The notes under the pieces: generated by a model
Databases searched by the model: none
Told to the model about the DNA's origin: nothing
The model's input: only the letters and a program-made list of their open reading frames with translations
Program-made: the position numbers and the translations under genes
NCBI RefSeq assembly: GCF_002980575.1
Contig: NZ_PVBS01000002.1
Coordinates: 1,426,001 to 1,490,000 of the forward strand
Reading direction: 5' to 3'
Source: Sphingobacterium gobiense
GTDB taxonomy: Bacteria > Bacteroidota > Bacteroidia > Sphingobacteriales > Sphingobacteriaceae
DNA length: 64,000 bases
Shown here: positions 1-9,135 of the stretch, in pieces
Numbering within the stretch: the stretch's first letter is position 1
Layout of the letters: each line of letters begins with the position of its first letter

Positions 1-3000
1 ATTGGTAAATACCTCACAACGGCTTTTTGCCCTCGTAATCAAAACATTCAATCTTCGCTCGCCACCTTCATTATTTAATGGTCCGAAACTCATCGGTACT
101 TTTCCGTCTTCCGTCCTGCCATAACCAATACTGATAAAAATGACATCTCTCTCATCTCCCTGAACATTTTCGAGATTTTTGACGAAAAACGGTTCATTAG
201 GATGACTTCTAAAGAAACTTTCTACATCCGGGTTTTTTCTACGGCGTATTTCAAGTGCATTTTGTATCGCCTGCATTTGCGCGGAGCTGAAAGCGACAAC
301 GCCAAGACTTAATTTTGGGGTGTGTATTGCATGATGCATAACCGCATCTGCAACTTTATCAGCCTCTTTAGGATTCGTACGGGTTTTCCCCTTATCATAA
401 AAAGTATCAGGTAAATGATTGAAGGCTAATCCCATTCTATTTTTTGATCCTGGGCTTGGGAAAATAATCAGCTTGTTTTCGTAAAACTCCTGATTTGACA
501 AACTTATCAAGGATTCATGCCTGCTGCGATAATGCCAACGGAGCATACGCTGCGGCGCGCTTTGGGCATCGCACATGCCGAGAATACTTTGCATATCTGC
601 CGTTACGTTTTCTTCATCTTCTGTTTCGGTATTCAACCTATCGAAGAAACTTGTAGGTGGCATCTGTTTCGTGTCCCCGACAACGACTAATTGTTTCCCA
701 CGGAGTATCGCACCAAGAGCATCTACAGGGCGAACCTGGCTGGCCTCATCGAATATTACCAAGTCAAAATCGATGCTATCAGGAGGTAGGAAATTTGCAA
801 TAGACATCGGACTCATCATAATCACCGGTTTGATTGCCTGAATGGCAAGACCGGCTTCCTGCATTAGCTTTCTTATAGGCATGTGCCTTGCCCTACGATT
901 GAATTCACTTTTAAGTACATTTATCTGGCCACCGCCGTCTTGTCTAGGCACAGCTTCCCAATGTTTGAGCGCCACCTTAGCGATGTTGTAATATTGATTC
1001 AGGATATCGAGCCTCTTGAACTTTTCGATGATGTCTTCGTGATTAGAGCGTTCAAATTTTCGTAGATCGGGACTATTTAGCATGGCCTGCTCAATTAGTG
1101 ACTCGTACCATGATTTTTGTATAGCTGTCTTTAAGTGTGTTGATGCGTCAGGCCAGTTTGCCACAACGGTAATCAAATAACCTGCACCTTCCTTTTCTAT
1201 ATTTTCCTTAAGGACGTTCCATGATACTGCTTTGTGAATGTCAGGTAGATCGGCCGTCCAACGTTCTACCATATTTTTCTGTTCCTGAAAGCTATTTTCC
1301 TGAATTCCGCTATCATTTAAATCAAGGTGTACCAGCACGTTTCTTAGAGCCTCACCTTGAGTGTGTAGCACAGATTTTAAATCATTTGCGTATTGAGCTG
1401 CCAATTCTGGTTTCTCATTTTTTTCTAAATAATTAAGAATCGGTGCAAGGATTTCTCCTTTTTGAACGGCGGCATGTACAGACTGCAGATATTCGAATGC
1501 GTTTTGAACAGCATTCCAATCGGTGCGTTTTTTTTGCCAATAGTTCCCAAACAATCTTGTCGCTAATGGTTCGAGCGAAGATAGGGTAGCACTAAGACGC
1601 TTTCCTTCCATCATGGCATTCACATATTCTATCTTCGTTTCAAGTTCGGCAGGCGCGGTTGTGTTTAACAATCCTTTTAATTGTTTTACCGCTTTTTTAT
1701 AATCGCCGATAAGGAACTTATACCACTTTTTACCATGTGCAATAAGGTTTTGGCGTATTTCCAGTACGTTATGTTCCCATGCTTCAGGAATGAACACCGA
1801 ATCAAACTTCAGGTGTAAATCCCTGAGACGGATCCCGGTGTCAATAACTTCGGCAATATCCGCCTTGTTGTCTAGCCATGCCGTATCTGTAATTGCCATC
1901 GACTGTACGCCCGGATTATTTGCAGCCGTTGCTACGGTTGCTATCAATTCAGCGATTGTTTGTTTATCGGTAGGGGTATCGACATTAAAAGCTTCCGAGA
2001 CTGTAGCAATAAGATTGATAAGTTTCTTGGTGTTTTTACTTGCTTCGGTAAGTAATTCTTGTGCGACTTCTTCATCTTGTGGTAAAAACACCTTCAGCCC
2101 CGTACCATAAAACAGTAGCTTTTCTGGTTCTCCAATTTTTGACAACCGTGCCTGAATCTGCTCAGCAAGAATTTCTATACCCTTCAAGTATGGGAAATCC
2201 CATGATCCAATGTCATCAACAGGAATCCTTGGAAATTTATAATTGTTACTCTCTTTATTTATCTTTAAAAGGTGCCCCATCACTTCCTGTGCAGAATGTC
2301 CGCTTTGAGCGATGACCTTATTTACTTCATTGCAGTACGCATTTAATTCGTCTATTACCGGCTTAAGGAATCGTATCTCTTCTTCCAACCGGGTGGCCGT
2401 GGGCTTGCCTAGCTCCAAAATTCTCTTTAACTCCGTATGGAGTTCACGTTTGTTTGCTTTATGGCTATGTAATTCGAGACAGGCTTCGCCGAGGTTAACG
2501 CTATCTAATCTTCGTTTCACAACTTCGAGAGCAGCCATTTTTTCAGCAACAAAAAGTACCTTTTTTCCATTACCTATAGCGTCAGCAATAAGATTTGTAA
2601 TGGTTTGGGACTTTCCGGTGCCTGGAGGTCCCTGAATTACCATATTTCGTCCTTCATTTACAGCTAGCATTGCGAGTAGTTGTGAACTATCTGCATCCAC
2701 AACCTGTAGAAGCTGATCAGCATTTGTTTCCTGATCAAGATGATGTTCCTCGCCGATTGAAGGTTGTTGCTCATTAAAGCCGCCATCGAAAAGCGATTGG
2801 AGAATAGGGTGGTCAAACGGTTTTTTGTCGTCTGGCCACTTCGAACTGTCCAGGTCATGATAAATCATAAACTTCCCGAATGAGAAAAAGCCAAGCTCTA
2901 TGGCGTTTGTATCGACTTTCCAATTATCGATATGGTTAATCCTATCCTGTATGTCGGTAAAATAAGATTGAAGATTAAACTCTTCCTCTTCGGGCAGATC

Positions 3001-3570
3001 GGGAATGGTGATGTTAAAATCAACCATCATTTTTGCCTGAAGCGAGAGATTAGCACCAATTTCGGCTCCGGTGTACCTCAAACGAAAACGTTCATTAGCA
3101 CTGGAACGCTCTAACGAAACCGGAATTAATAGGAGTGGGGCTTTGCGAGGATCTTCGGTATTTCCTTTCTCATACCAATTTAGCATGCCCAGTGCCAAAT
3201 AGAGCATGTTGACACCTTGTTCTTCTATACTGGTCCTGGCAAAGTAATAGGTGTTTAGAATTTTCGTTTGCAGTTTCTGTTCTGTATCATCAGTTTGCAA
3301 GCGCGTATCGTTGTAAGCATCCTGTAATTCACTCTCCGTTATTTCAGGAAACAAAAATAATTCATCGTCATCTTCTTTGCCCGGTCGCGCCAAAAAAGTC
3401 ATGGCCTTGTTTTGGGATACCAAGATATCATATACTGATAGAGATTGTTCCTGAACGATTGTTAAACCACGTGCTTTCGGCTTTTTGTAATTCAACAACG
3501 TATTTCGCATACCGAGATCAAGGAGTTCCTTTCTAGATGCCTCTATTTTGGGAAGTATATTTTCTGACAT
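1..3570 (-). CDS. Very large SF1 helicase, DUF4011 type (partial, C-terminus outside window)
   Basis: An open frame runs on the minus strand from ATG at 3570 to the window edge, giving 1190 codons without a stop. The N-terminal ~300 residues resemble the DUF4011 module. A Walker A loop GPPGTGKSQT lies near residue 313, a Walker B-like box FDEASQV near 938, then GDTKQMPP and a WHYRSRHESL motif near 1010. The last residues (NVLITRAKSRCEVF) are the conserved SF1 motif VI region. From family knowledge, such proteins usually continue into a DUF3320 and/or Vsr-like endonuclease domain, and related single proteins have been proposed as anti-phage systems (I recall the name Hhe). A long linker of several hundred residues, partly helical, separates the two ATPase halves. 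Role in defence is inference. It is transcribed away from the darG-like gene, so the two share a 211-bp intergenic region. Confidence 0.85.
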   Translation of the reverse strand, partial: MSENILPKIEASRKELLDLGMRNTLLNYKKPKARGLTIVQEQSLSVYDILVSQNKAMTFLARPGKEDDDELFLFPEITESELQDAYNDTRLQTDDTEQKLQTKILNTYYFARTSIEEQGVNMLYLALGMLNWYEKGNTEDPRKAPLLLIPVSLERSSANERFRLRYTGAEIGANLSLQAKMMVDFNITIPDLPEEEEFNLQSYFTDIQDRINHIDNWKVDTNAIELGFFSFGKFMIYHDLDSSKWPDDKKPFDHPILQSLFDGGFNEQQPSIGEEHHLDQETNADQLLQVVDADSSQLLAMLAVNEGRNMVIQGPPGTGKSQTITNLIADAIGNGKKVLFVAEKMAALEVVKRRLDSVNLGEACLELHSHKANKRELHTELKRILELGKPTATRLEEEIRFLKPVIDELNAYCNEVNKVIAQSGHSAQEVMGHLLKINKESNNYKFPRIPVDDIGSWDFPYLKGIEILAEQIQARLSKIGEPEKLLFYGTGLKVFLPQDEEVAQELLTEASKNTKKLINLIATVSEAFNVDTPTDKQTIAELIATVATAANNPGVQSMAITDTAWLDNKADIAEVIDTGIRLRDLHLKFDSVFIPEAWEHNVLEIRQNLIAHGKKWYKFLIGDYKKAVKQLKGLLNTTAPAELETKIEYVNAMMEGKRLSATLSSLEPLATRLFGNYWQKKRTDWNAVQNAFEYLQSVHAAVQKGEILAPILNYLEKNEKPELAAQYANDLKSVLHTQGEALRNVLVHLDLNDSGIQENSFQEQKNMVERWTADLPDIHKAVSWNVLKENIEKEGAGYLITVVANWPDASTHLKTAIQKSWYESLIEQAMLNSPDLRKFERSNHEDIIEKFKRLDILNQYYNIAKVALKHWEAVPRQDGGGQINVLKSEFNRRARHMPIRKLMQEAGLAIQAIKPVIMMSPMSIANFLPPDSIDFDLVIFDEASQVRPVDALGAILRGKQLVVVGDTKQMPPTSFFDRLNTETEDEENVTADMQSILGMCDAQSAPQRMLRWHYRSRHESLISLSNQEFYENKLIIFPSPGSKNRMGLAFNHLPDTFYDKGKTRTNPKEADKVADAVMHHAIHTPKLSLGVVAFSSAQMQAIQNALEIRRRKNPDVESFFRSHPNEPFFVKNLENVQGDERDVIFISIGYGRTEDGKVPMSFGPLNNEGGERRLNVLITRAKSRCEVFTN

Positions 3571-3622
3571 GATTAAAATTGTGTGACACTAAAATAGCTA
3601 AAAAAAATTAGAAAGAAGCTGA

Positions 3623-3778
3623 AAGTCAATCTATTTCTGTGATAGTGCTTTGGTGAAGCAACTTCTCAAAGAGCTTGGGGTTGTGATGTTAACCATGTAC
3701 AATGAATTTTTATATATTTGCTTTGCTATGGCAATTCCACTTGTTTCTGTAGCACGGGAGGGTAAACTGTACTATTAG
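3623..3778 (+). pseudogene. Possible C-terminal remnant of a DarT-like toxin
   Basis: A 51-codon open stretch directly precedes the darG start, ending in TAG three bases before its ATG. It reads KSIYFCDSALVKQLLKELG, then an unrelated hydrophobic stretch, then IPLVSVAREGKLYY. DarT (DUF4433) proteins typically end in a helix rich in L, K and E, followed by a short V-x-V strand and an aromatic WYF/LYY-like tail, and darT normally sits immediately upstream of darG. The position and ending fit that pattern, but the similarity is short and made by eye. No DarT catalytic region is present. The stretch also contains the likely darG promoter, so it may be plain noncoding DNA. Confidence 0.25.
3713..3720 (+). 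promoter_or_regulatory. -7 element (TATATTTG) for darG-like gene
   Basis: TATATTTG matches the Bacteroidota -7 consensus TAnnTTTG exactly and lies 61 bp before the darG ATG. No convincing -33 TTTG is seen at the right distance, so this is a moderate call. Confidence 0.35.
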
Positions 3779-3781
3779 AAC

Positions 3782-4831
3782 ATGATACAGTTTTTGCAAG
3801 GTGATTTACTACAGGCTGACACTCAAGCGTTAGTCAACACTGTCAATACCGTAGGTGTGATGGGTAAGGGAATTGCACTGCAGTTTAAAAATCGTTTTCC
3901 TAAAAATTACCAGATTTATAAAGAAGCCTGTAAAAGGCAGGAGCTGAAAATTGGCCAAATGTTGGTCGTTAAAGATGGGGATTTACTCAATGAAAAATAT
4001 ATCATTAATTTTCCAACAAAAGAACATTGGAAATCTCCGTCTAAAATAGAATATATAGAGCAGGGACTTTCTGATTTAAAGGAAGTTATCAAACAATATA
4101 GTATAAAAAGCATTGCACTACCTCCTCTGGGCTGCGGTAATGGTGGTTTGGACTGGAATATCGTAAAACCGATGATCGTTGAATCTTTGGGAAATTTGGA
4201 TGTTTTAATATCCGTCTACGAGCCTAATGCGGCAATAAAAAACTTCTTGCAAGCCGAGGAGATATCACAACAAAAAAAGTTGACTCCTGCGAAGGCAATG
4301 ATACTTTATCTCATGTTTCATTATGAGGCAGTAGGTAACATCAGTAGTTTGTTTTCGGCAAATAAACTGGCCTATTTTCTTCAAGAGAGTGGCGAGAATT
4401 TACGGCTCAATTTCAAAGCATATCATTATGGTCCGTATGCTGTGCAATTAAATCACGTTTTGTACAGTATTAATGGCGTGTATCTAAAAGGACTGGAGCA
4501 AAATCAAGCTAAAGCTTTCGAACCATTGCTGCTTAATTATGATAGGTACAATGAAGTTGAATCTTTTGTTAAATCAAATTTAAGCATTTTACTGATGGAT
4601 CGCTTACGATCGGTTTTGAAATTGGTTGAAGGCTTTGAATCAACATATGCATTGGAGTTACTTGCCTCGATAGACTTTTTGCGTAAACAAGAAAATGTAT
4701 CGTCTCTAGAAGAGGTTAAAGCACGTATAGGAAGATGGAATCAACGTAAAGCCAATCTGTTTAAACTTGAACATATTGAATTGGCGTATGATCACCTTGA
4801 ATCATTCGAGTCGTCAGCTTTTGTTCCATAA
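3782..4831 (+). CDS. darG: DarG-like macrodomain antitoxin (DNA ADP-ribosylglycohydrolase)
   Basis: 349 aa. Residues 1-155 form a macrodomain: FLQGDLLQADTQALVNTVN, then GVMGKGIALQF, and LPPLGCGNGGLDW, which are the ADP-ribose binding loops of the DarG/ALC1 type. Residues ~170-340 match the DarG C-terminal domain (ANKLAYFLQESGENLRLNF, YHYGPYAVQLNHVL, VEGFESTYALELLA). In characterised DarTG systems the macrodomain removes ADP-ribose from DNA bases and the C-terminal domain blocks DarT directly. All key macrodomain glycines and the Asn are visible, so the protein should be active. It is odd that no intact darT is next to it, either upstream (opposite-strand helicase, 211 bp away) or downstream (decayed DNA). 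It may be an orphan antidote, for example against phage-borne or plasmid DarT. Confidence 0.85.
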   Translation: MIQFLQGDLLQADTQALVNTVNTVGVMGKGIALQFKNRFPKNYQIYKEACKRQELKIGQMLVVKDGDLLNEKYIINFPTKEHWKSPSKIEYIEQGLSDLKEVIKQYSIKSIALPPLGCGNGGLDWNIVKPMIVESLGNLDVLISVYEPNAAIKNFLQAEEISQQKKLTPAKAMILYLMFHYEAVGNISSLFSANKLAYFLQESGENLRLNFKAYHYGPYAVQLNHVLYSINGVYLKGLEQNQAKAFEPLLLNYDRYNEVESFVKSNLSILLMDRLRSVLKLVEGFESTYALELLASIDFLRKQENVSSLEEVKARIGRWNQRKANLFKLEHIELAYDHLESFESSAFVP

Positions 4832-5091
4832 GTATAAGTATCAGTTCATCCGTATCGCGGTCTTGCAGCGTTTGATAATGCGATGGCGAACCTACCTTTT
4901 AAGTTTCGAGGTGAGAATTGACGATAGTATGTTAAAATACATACTTGACCAAAATTCAATGATTCTCCGTTTTAATGAGTCAAGCGGGCGGATAGATGGT
5001 ATAATCTATCCCGAACCAGGAGAAAATTTTTATGTAAAATTCGATAAAATCAGTAAAAATAATATTACAATATAGTTTATTCTATCTATTG

Positions 5092-5217
5092 ACTGGTATT
5101 GCCTGTTTGCCTTTCTTTCTAGAATACGAAGGGCTATACAAGATAGATCGCCGGGGTAAAGTACGAAATACAGGAATTTATTCTGAAGATACCTCGACTG
5201 ATAGACAAGCTAAGTGA
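5092..5217 (+). pseudogene. Decayed fragment resembling a NUMOD4 (HNH-endonuclease-associated) motif
   Basis: One frame reads ...FFLEYEGLYKIDRRGKVRNTG... then stops at 5215. YEGLYxIxxxGxVRN is close to the NUMOD4 DNA-binding motif found at the start of many HNH homing endonucleases. No HNH domain and no plausible start follow. The surrounding 4832-5701 stretch also holds short open pieces in different frames (4838-4921 reading RGLAAFDNAMANLPFKFRG; 4920-5075 reading MLKYILDQNSMILRFNESS). It looks like eroded accessory genes with no intact CDS. Confidence 0.3.
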
Positions 5218-5701
5218 ACTTTTCGTTCCGCTGCGCGAGCGTATTCTATGGGTGGATAAAAAGATTTCTTTTGAGGTACTTTAAATCTCAGCCAACACCG
5301 CTATTTCCGTACAAAAATAAGCAGTTACTTCAATGGAGGACCATTTTATTTAAATATAGGCCTTATTGGAAGATCAATTCCCTAATGTTGTAATGCGCCG
5401 TTTGTCGAATCTCCGAAAACGATGAGATCTTGCCACTCAACTCGATTAAAATCGAGAAATTTCTAACCGGATTGCTTTTTTGGTGTTTCTTTGCACTGAT
5501 TAACAACAAGGAGTTGTCCGCTATTGTTCTGAAATTTATATTAACCTTTATTTTTTTTATTTTTTTTTTGCTAGAATAATTTTTTGACTATCAACATAAT
5601 TACTGGTCCATCATCCGCAAATCAATTATATGATGCCTCCAATTATTTCTTATGCAGAACAAATAATGTATATTCGCCTCCGTTAAAACAAATCAAATTA
5701 C
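5218..5701. other. Intergenic, A/T-rich, nothing recognised
   Basis: No ORF with family character. The last 200 bases are very A/T-rich and presumably contain the promoter of the lipoprotein operon, but no clean TAnnTTTG is present (closest is TATATTCG near 5670). Confidence 0.4.
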
Positions 5702-7270
5702 ATGTACACCCTCAAATTATTTAGTATAAACAGGCTAATGTTTGTTATTGTTAGCTGCTGTTTATTTTTTGTCTCCTGCAGTAAAGAATTCGAAAATACC
5801 AGTTCCACGCGAACACAGAAACCTCCGACTCTGAAGGAACTGAAGACCCTATATGATAATTTGAATTTAAACGATAGCACTAAGTTCAGCATAGGTGATT
5901 CGACGTTTATTCAATATAATCCTGAATGGTCAGATTTGGAATTGCAATTTATTAATGATTCCACCGTTTATTCGATTTTGCCGTTATCACCTACAGCAGT
6001 CAAAGGAGAGAAAAAGTTAGTTGTTAATTTGTCTAATCATCGTGAGTTTATCTTATTTAAAAATAATGACATCGCTTATTTTGGTAAATATATCTATCAG
6101 GAGAACGAAGATGGGGTTGTCTTAGACGCTGCATTTTTGTCAAATGGTACTCTTACATTAGACAATCTCTTAAATGGGAATACCTCCTTTTACACTTATT
6201 CTAATGGGAAAGGAAGCAAACTTCAGCTAGCTGGAGAACATAATTTACTTGAAAAAATGTCATCAAGTTCAAGTGTATCAAGCAATACATGTGCCGAATA
6301 CAGAACCGTAGTAACCTGTGATTGGATGGCAATATGCCATGAGACTGGTCAAATACATATTAGACTAAGCCCAGTGGGAACTTGTCTAATGCCATCAGAA
6401 ATAAGATGTGGGAAAAGTTGGGCTAATTGGTCGCTCAGAGCACAAATTCCGCAAACGATTTGTATCAGATATGGTGATCCCGAACCTCCTATTGGTGGCG
6501 GCGGCGGAGGAGATGACGGCGGAGGTAGTGAAACTCCCCCGCCTTCTGATGAAGAAAAGAAGAGACAGGCTAAGCTTAAATTGCTAAATGAGACGCGGAA
6601 GACTGATTGCGATGCGATTGCTTTGGCCAATAAGAAAGGACGAGACAATTCTATAATTAATTTGATTAATCGTATAAGGAATCGGGAAAATGAATGGGGA
6701 ACTATGTTTAAATTCGAAACTCTTGGAAGTGAAGCTATTTCTCTAGGGGTAGAATGGGAAGGAAAAAAGAATTCGATAAATTATACGCCTAAATGGAATA
6801 CTGGTGATGGGTATCATGTAGGATTTATTCACACTCATCCGTCAAAGAGTGCACCCAGCCCCTCGGATGTATATAATCCACTGTTTGATTTAAATAACTT
6901 TGTGAATGATCCTGAAGTAAATGAAGATCACTTGAGATCCTATATTGACAATTTCGCGTCTGTTGTCGTCAGTGGAGACTACATCTATACTATTTCTATG
7001 AAAGACACTTTTAGAGCAAGTTTGATGAAGGGGGGCTTTAACCAAGAGAATGAAAATAATTTGTATAGGCAATTCGTAAAAGATTATCTTCGTCATACAA
7101 CGGATGTTTCCGTTGAACAATATCAGGAAGCCGGCGAATACGCCATATTGAAGTTATATGGTGACGGTGTGCATATCTCGAAACAGAAAATAGGGTCACC
7201 TGATTCCAACGAAATAATTAAATTAGGAGAGAAAAAGAAATCAATTAAAAAGGAAAAACCGAAATGTTAG
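5702..7270 (+). CDS. Lipoprotein with C-terminal JAMM/MPN-type metalloprotease motif
   Basis: 522 aa. It has an N-terminal signal peptide ending in a lipobox (residues 13-26, LFFVSCS). Residues ~30-190 are of unknown fold. A Cys-rich stretch (~197-245, with six Cys) follows, then a low-complexity Gly/Asp/Pro linker (~263-285). In the C-terminal part, GFIHTHPSKSAPSPSD (~residues 375-390) fits the zinc-binding JAMM/JAB pattern HxHP...Sx2D, though one residue shorter than eukaryotic AMSH; a candidate Glu lies upstream (SLGVEWEG). JAMM proteins cleave isopeptide or peptide bonds, so an envelope peptidase is plausible, with substrate unknown. The stop overlaps the next start by 7 bp, indicating an operon with the following secreted protein. 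The only alternative considered is an inactive binding version of the fold. Confidence 0.7.
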   Translation: MYTLKLFSINRLMFVIVSCCLFFVSCSKEFENTSSTRTQKPPTLKELKTLYDNLNLNDSTKFSIGDSTFIQYNPEWSDLELQFINDSTVYSILPLSPTAVKGEKKLVVNLSNHREFILFKNNDIAYFGKYIYQENEDGVVLDAAFLSNGTLTLDNLLNGNTSFYTYSNGKGSKLQLAGEHNLLEKMSSSSSVSSNTCAEYRTVVTCDWMAICHETGQIHIRLSPVGTCLMPSEIRCGKSWANWSLRAQIPQTICIRYGDPEPPIGGGGGGDDGGGSETPPPSDEEKKRQAKLKLLNETRKTDCDAIALANKKGRDNSIINLINRIRNRENEWGTMFKFETLGSEAISLGVEWEGKKNSINYTPKWNTGDGYHVGFIHTHPSKSAPSPSDVYNPLFDLNNFVNDPEVNEDHLRSYIDNFASVVVSGDYIYTISMKDTFRASLMKGGFNQENENNLYRQFVKDYLRHTTDVSVEQYQEAGEYAILKLYGDGVHISKQKIGSPDSNEIIKLGEKKKSIKKEKPKC

Positions 7271-7884
7271 ATCAAAATAAATTAAAGCACTTATACACTC
7301 TTATTACAGTATTTGTCATGCTATCAACCAATCTTATGGCGCAGCAGAACATAACAAGAACCTATACCAACAATTACATAGATGATTCTTATAAGATTGG
7401 AACCAATGTGGAATTAAATATACTGTCCGGAAATCTTTTTAAAGATTTTTATGGAGGGAAAAGAAGGACAGATACTTATGAAATTGATAACGATAGAGCT
7501 TTCTATAAAATATACTATGAGGCTTTCCCAAAGAAAATAGAAGGACTACTTAATATTTGGGTAAAGCGTCAGTATACTGGGAAAACTGATATAAAAGACG
7601 TCCTAGATAGATTCTATAATATTTATCTACTGGATGACAACGAAGCTGATTATATTAAAGAAACTGTTAATTATCAATACCCATCGGGTAAAATCTCTGG
7701 AGGCTACTTTTTGAGCAAGAACGATAATATGATAACAATAGTGATCGAAGTTTCAGAATCGCGATCAGTGATCCCAGTACGTGTTTTTGCTTATGCAGAA
7801 ATTACAATGAACAAACTATCGGTGACAGAGCGTGTTGAATTTGCAAAAGATTTTATAAGAAGATCTCGCGTGGGAGCGTTGTAA
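7264..7884 (+). CDS. Secreted protein of unknown function, partner of the JAMM lipoprotein
   Basis: 206 aa with a signal peptide (hydrophobic residues 10-24, cleavage near LMA|QQ). The mature part is rich in Tyr, Asn and Asp and looks like a mixed beta protein; no family recognised. Its ATG lies inside the end of the JAMM lipoprotein gene (ATGTTAG overlap), so translation is probably coupled. It is followed by a strong hairpin. It could be a substrate, inhibitor or periplasmic partner of the JAMM protein; this is inference from gene order only. Confidence 0.7.
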   Translation: MLDQNKLKHLYTLITVFVMLSTNLMAQQNITRTYTNNYIDDSYKIGTNVELNILSGNLFKDFYGGKRRTDTYEIDNDRAFYKIYYEAFPKKIEGLLNIWVKRQYTGKTDIKDVLDRFYNIYLLDDNEADYIKETVNYQYPSGKISGGYFLSKNDNMITIVIEVSESRSVIPVRVFAYAEITMNKLSVTERVEFAKDFIRRSRVGAL

Positions 7885-7919
7885 AATAAACGATGTAATA
7901 AATAGCTCACTTACTGTCC

Positions 7920-7962
7920 TAGCTTTCGGATTCGAGGCTCTAAGTCTCAAATCCGAAAGCTA
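7920..7962 (+). terminator. Hairpin terminator after the JAMM operon
   Basis: A perfect 13-bp stem (7920-7932 with 7950-7962, TAGCTTTCGGATT) with an 17-nt loop sits 36 bp after the stop of the secreted protein. The T tract is absent on the plus side (TAAAAGG), so efficiency is uncertain. It also separates the operon from the minus-strand pseudogene. Confidence 0.5.
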
Positions 7963-8275
7963 AAAGGAGTTGCCGAAGGCTTGAACCCTATTCCATTCAG
8001 CAAATTTGCTAAAAACGATGTATGGGCTGTTCCCGTTAACACCGCTTTACAATCGTTGAAATCTGCAAAGCATCCTTAGCTACGTCAAAATAACCAGGAC
8101 CAACCTCGTTCACAGCGCCCAGGTCTATATCCGTTCTTCCGATACGACAGCAACGCACTCATCGAATGCGGGAATAAATCCTTCTTTCCATTGCGAAATC
8201 AATGATGAGTTCCCAGTCTTACCCTCGATTCGTTTCTTTTGAGATTTCCACCCCGTGCGGCCGCAATTTTACTTT
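7963..8275 (-). pseudogene. Decayed paralogue of the neighbouring HTH protein gene
   Basis: Read on the minus strand with frameshifts, this stretch gives KRIEGKTGNSSLI, then GPGYFDVAKDALQIS, NDCKAVLTGTAHTSFLANLLNGIG. These align in order with KQVEGRDWELIDEFG, EAGYFDIANNALQIF, NDCSAELIGAVRPLFVANALK in the 8442-9113 gene. Nucleotide identity is also obvious, for example CAATCGTT-AAATCTGCAAAGCAT at about 8052 and 8583. The 5' half is missing. The copy is thus a truncated, frameshifted tandem duplicate. Confidence 0.75.
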
Positions 8276-8441
8276 GGAGGCACGAACTATTGCCACTAAC
8301 TTGCGTACGATACAAGAAGAAAAGTAGAAATATCAAAATTTTTTCGACTATGGTTAACATTTCTCTTTAAAAGAGCATTTCATTCAAATATAAAGAGCAT
8401 GAAAGTATCTTGGATGCATTTTCGAGATATGATGATCCTTT
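8276..8441. other. Intergenic, nothing recognised
   Basis: Short stretch between the pseudogene and the intact paralogue, with no ORF or hairpin of note. It may hold the promoter of the lost paralogue. Confidence 0.3.
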
Positions 8442-9113
8442 TCATAAGAATATTCCAAATACAAACCTCCCATTCCCATCCTTCTTCTTATTAAGCTTCG
8501 GAAGACCCTTTGTACCGTTGCATGTCTTCAATGCATTAGCGACAAACAACGGTCGAACCGCTCCGATCAATTCCGCACTGCAATCGTTAAAAATCTGCAA
8601 AGCATTATTTGCGATATCAAAGTAACCAGCTTCAATCTTTTGCAGTATCCAATCATGCACTTCCTGTTCTTGTACCAATACAGTAGATTCCGGAAATTCG
8701 AGTTGCAGGTCTTTAGCTTCTGTGCCAAATTCGTCAATAAGTTCCCAGTCTCGCCCTTCAACTTGTTTTTCTGTACGGTAAATGATATTGCCATTTTCGT
8801 CAGTAACTTCCGACATCCGAATGGAGTACTTGGGCGTCGAGTTAATATCTGGAACTATATCTTGCACATCACAGTTAAAAATCTGTCGGAATACATTGGT
8901 GAAAGGTATAGTATAGACCAAGGTATGCTTTGGATTTTCTGCATCACGAACATAATAGTCTCGTTGACCCATGAGAAACGATAGTTCAAACTGGCTGTAA
9001 CGCTTTTGCTTTCGTAACAAAAGCACATTCAACATTTTCTCGACCTCTATCAGTGGCATCGTTGTTATCTGTATTTCTCTGAATTCTAAATCGGGATGCA
9101 TATTGGTCAACAA
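8442..9113 (-). CDS. HTH (XRE-like) domain protein, unknown function
   Basis: 223 aa. Residues ~20-70 (VEKMLNVLLLRKQKRYSQFE, then SFLMGQRDYYVRDAENP) have the helix spacing of an XRE-type HTH used to recognise DNA. The middle is acidic, and the C-terminal ~80 residues (GYFDIANNALQIFNDC, LFVANALKTCNGTKGLPKL) form a separate conserved-looking module, also preserved in the nearby pseudogene. It starts 22 bp after the companion HTH gene, so the two form one minus-strand transcription unit. The last residues (FVFGIFL) run on past the basic tail. A regulator is likely; target unknown. Confidence 0.6.
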   Translation of the reverse strand: MLTNMHPDLEFREIQITTMPLIEVEKMLNVLLLRKQKRYSQFELSFLMGQRDYYVRDAENPKHTLVYTIPFTNVFRQIFNCDVQDIVPDINSTPKYSIRMSEVTDENGNIIYRTEKQVEGRDWELIDEFGTEAKDLQLEFPESTVLVQEQEVHDWILQKIEAGYFDIANNALQIFNDCSAELIGAVRPLFVANALKTCNGTKGLPKLNKKKDGNGRFVFGIFL

Positions 9114-9135
9114 ATTTCTGTCGAACGCAAATATA

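Noticed and set aside
4767..5075. 102-aa open frame overlapping the end of darG
   Set aside because: The first third overlaps the darG end in another frame and no family was recognised; treated as part of the decayed region.
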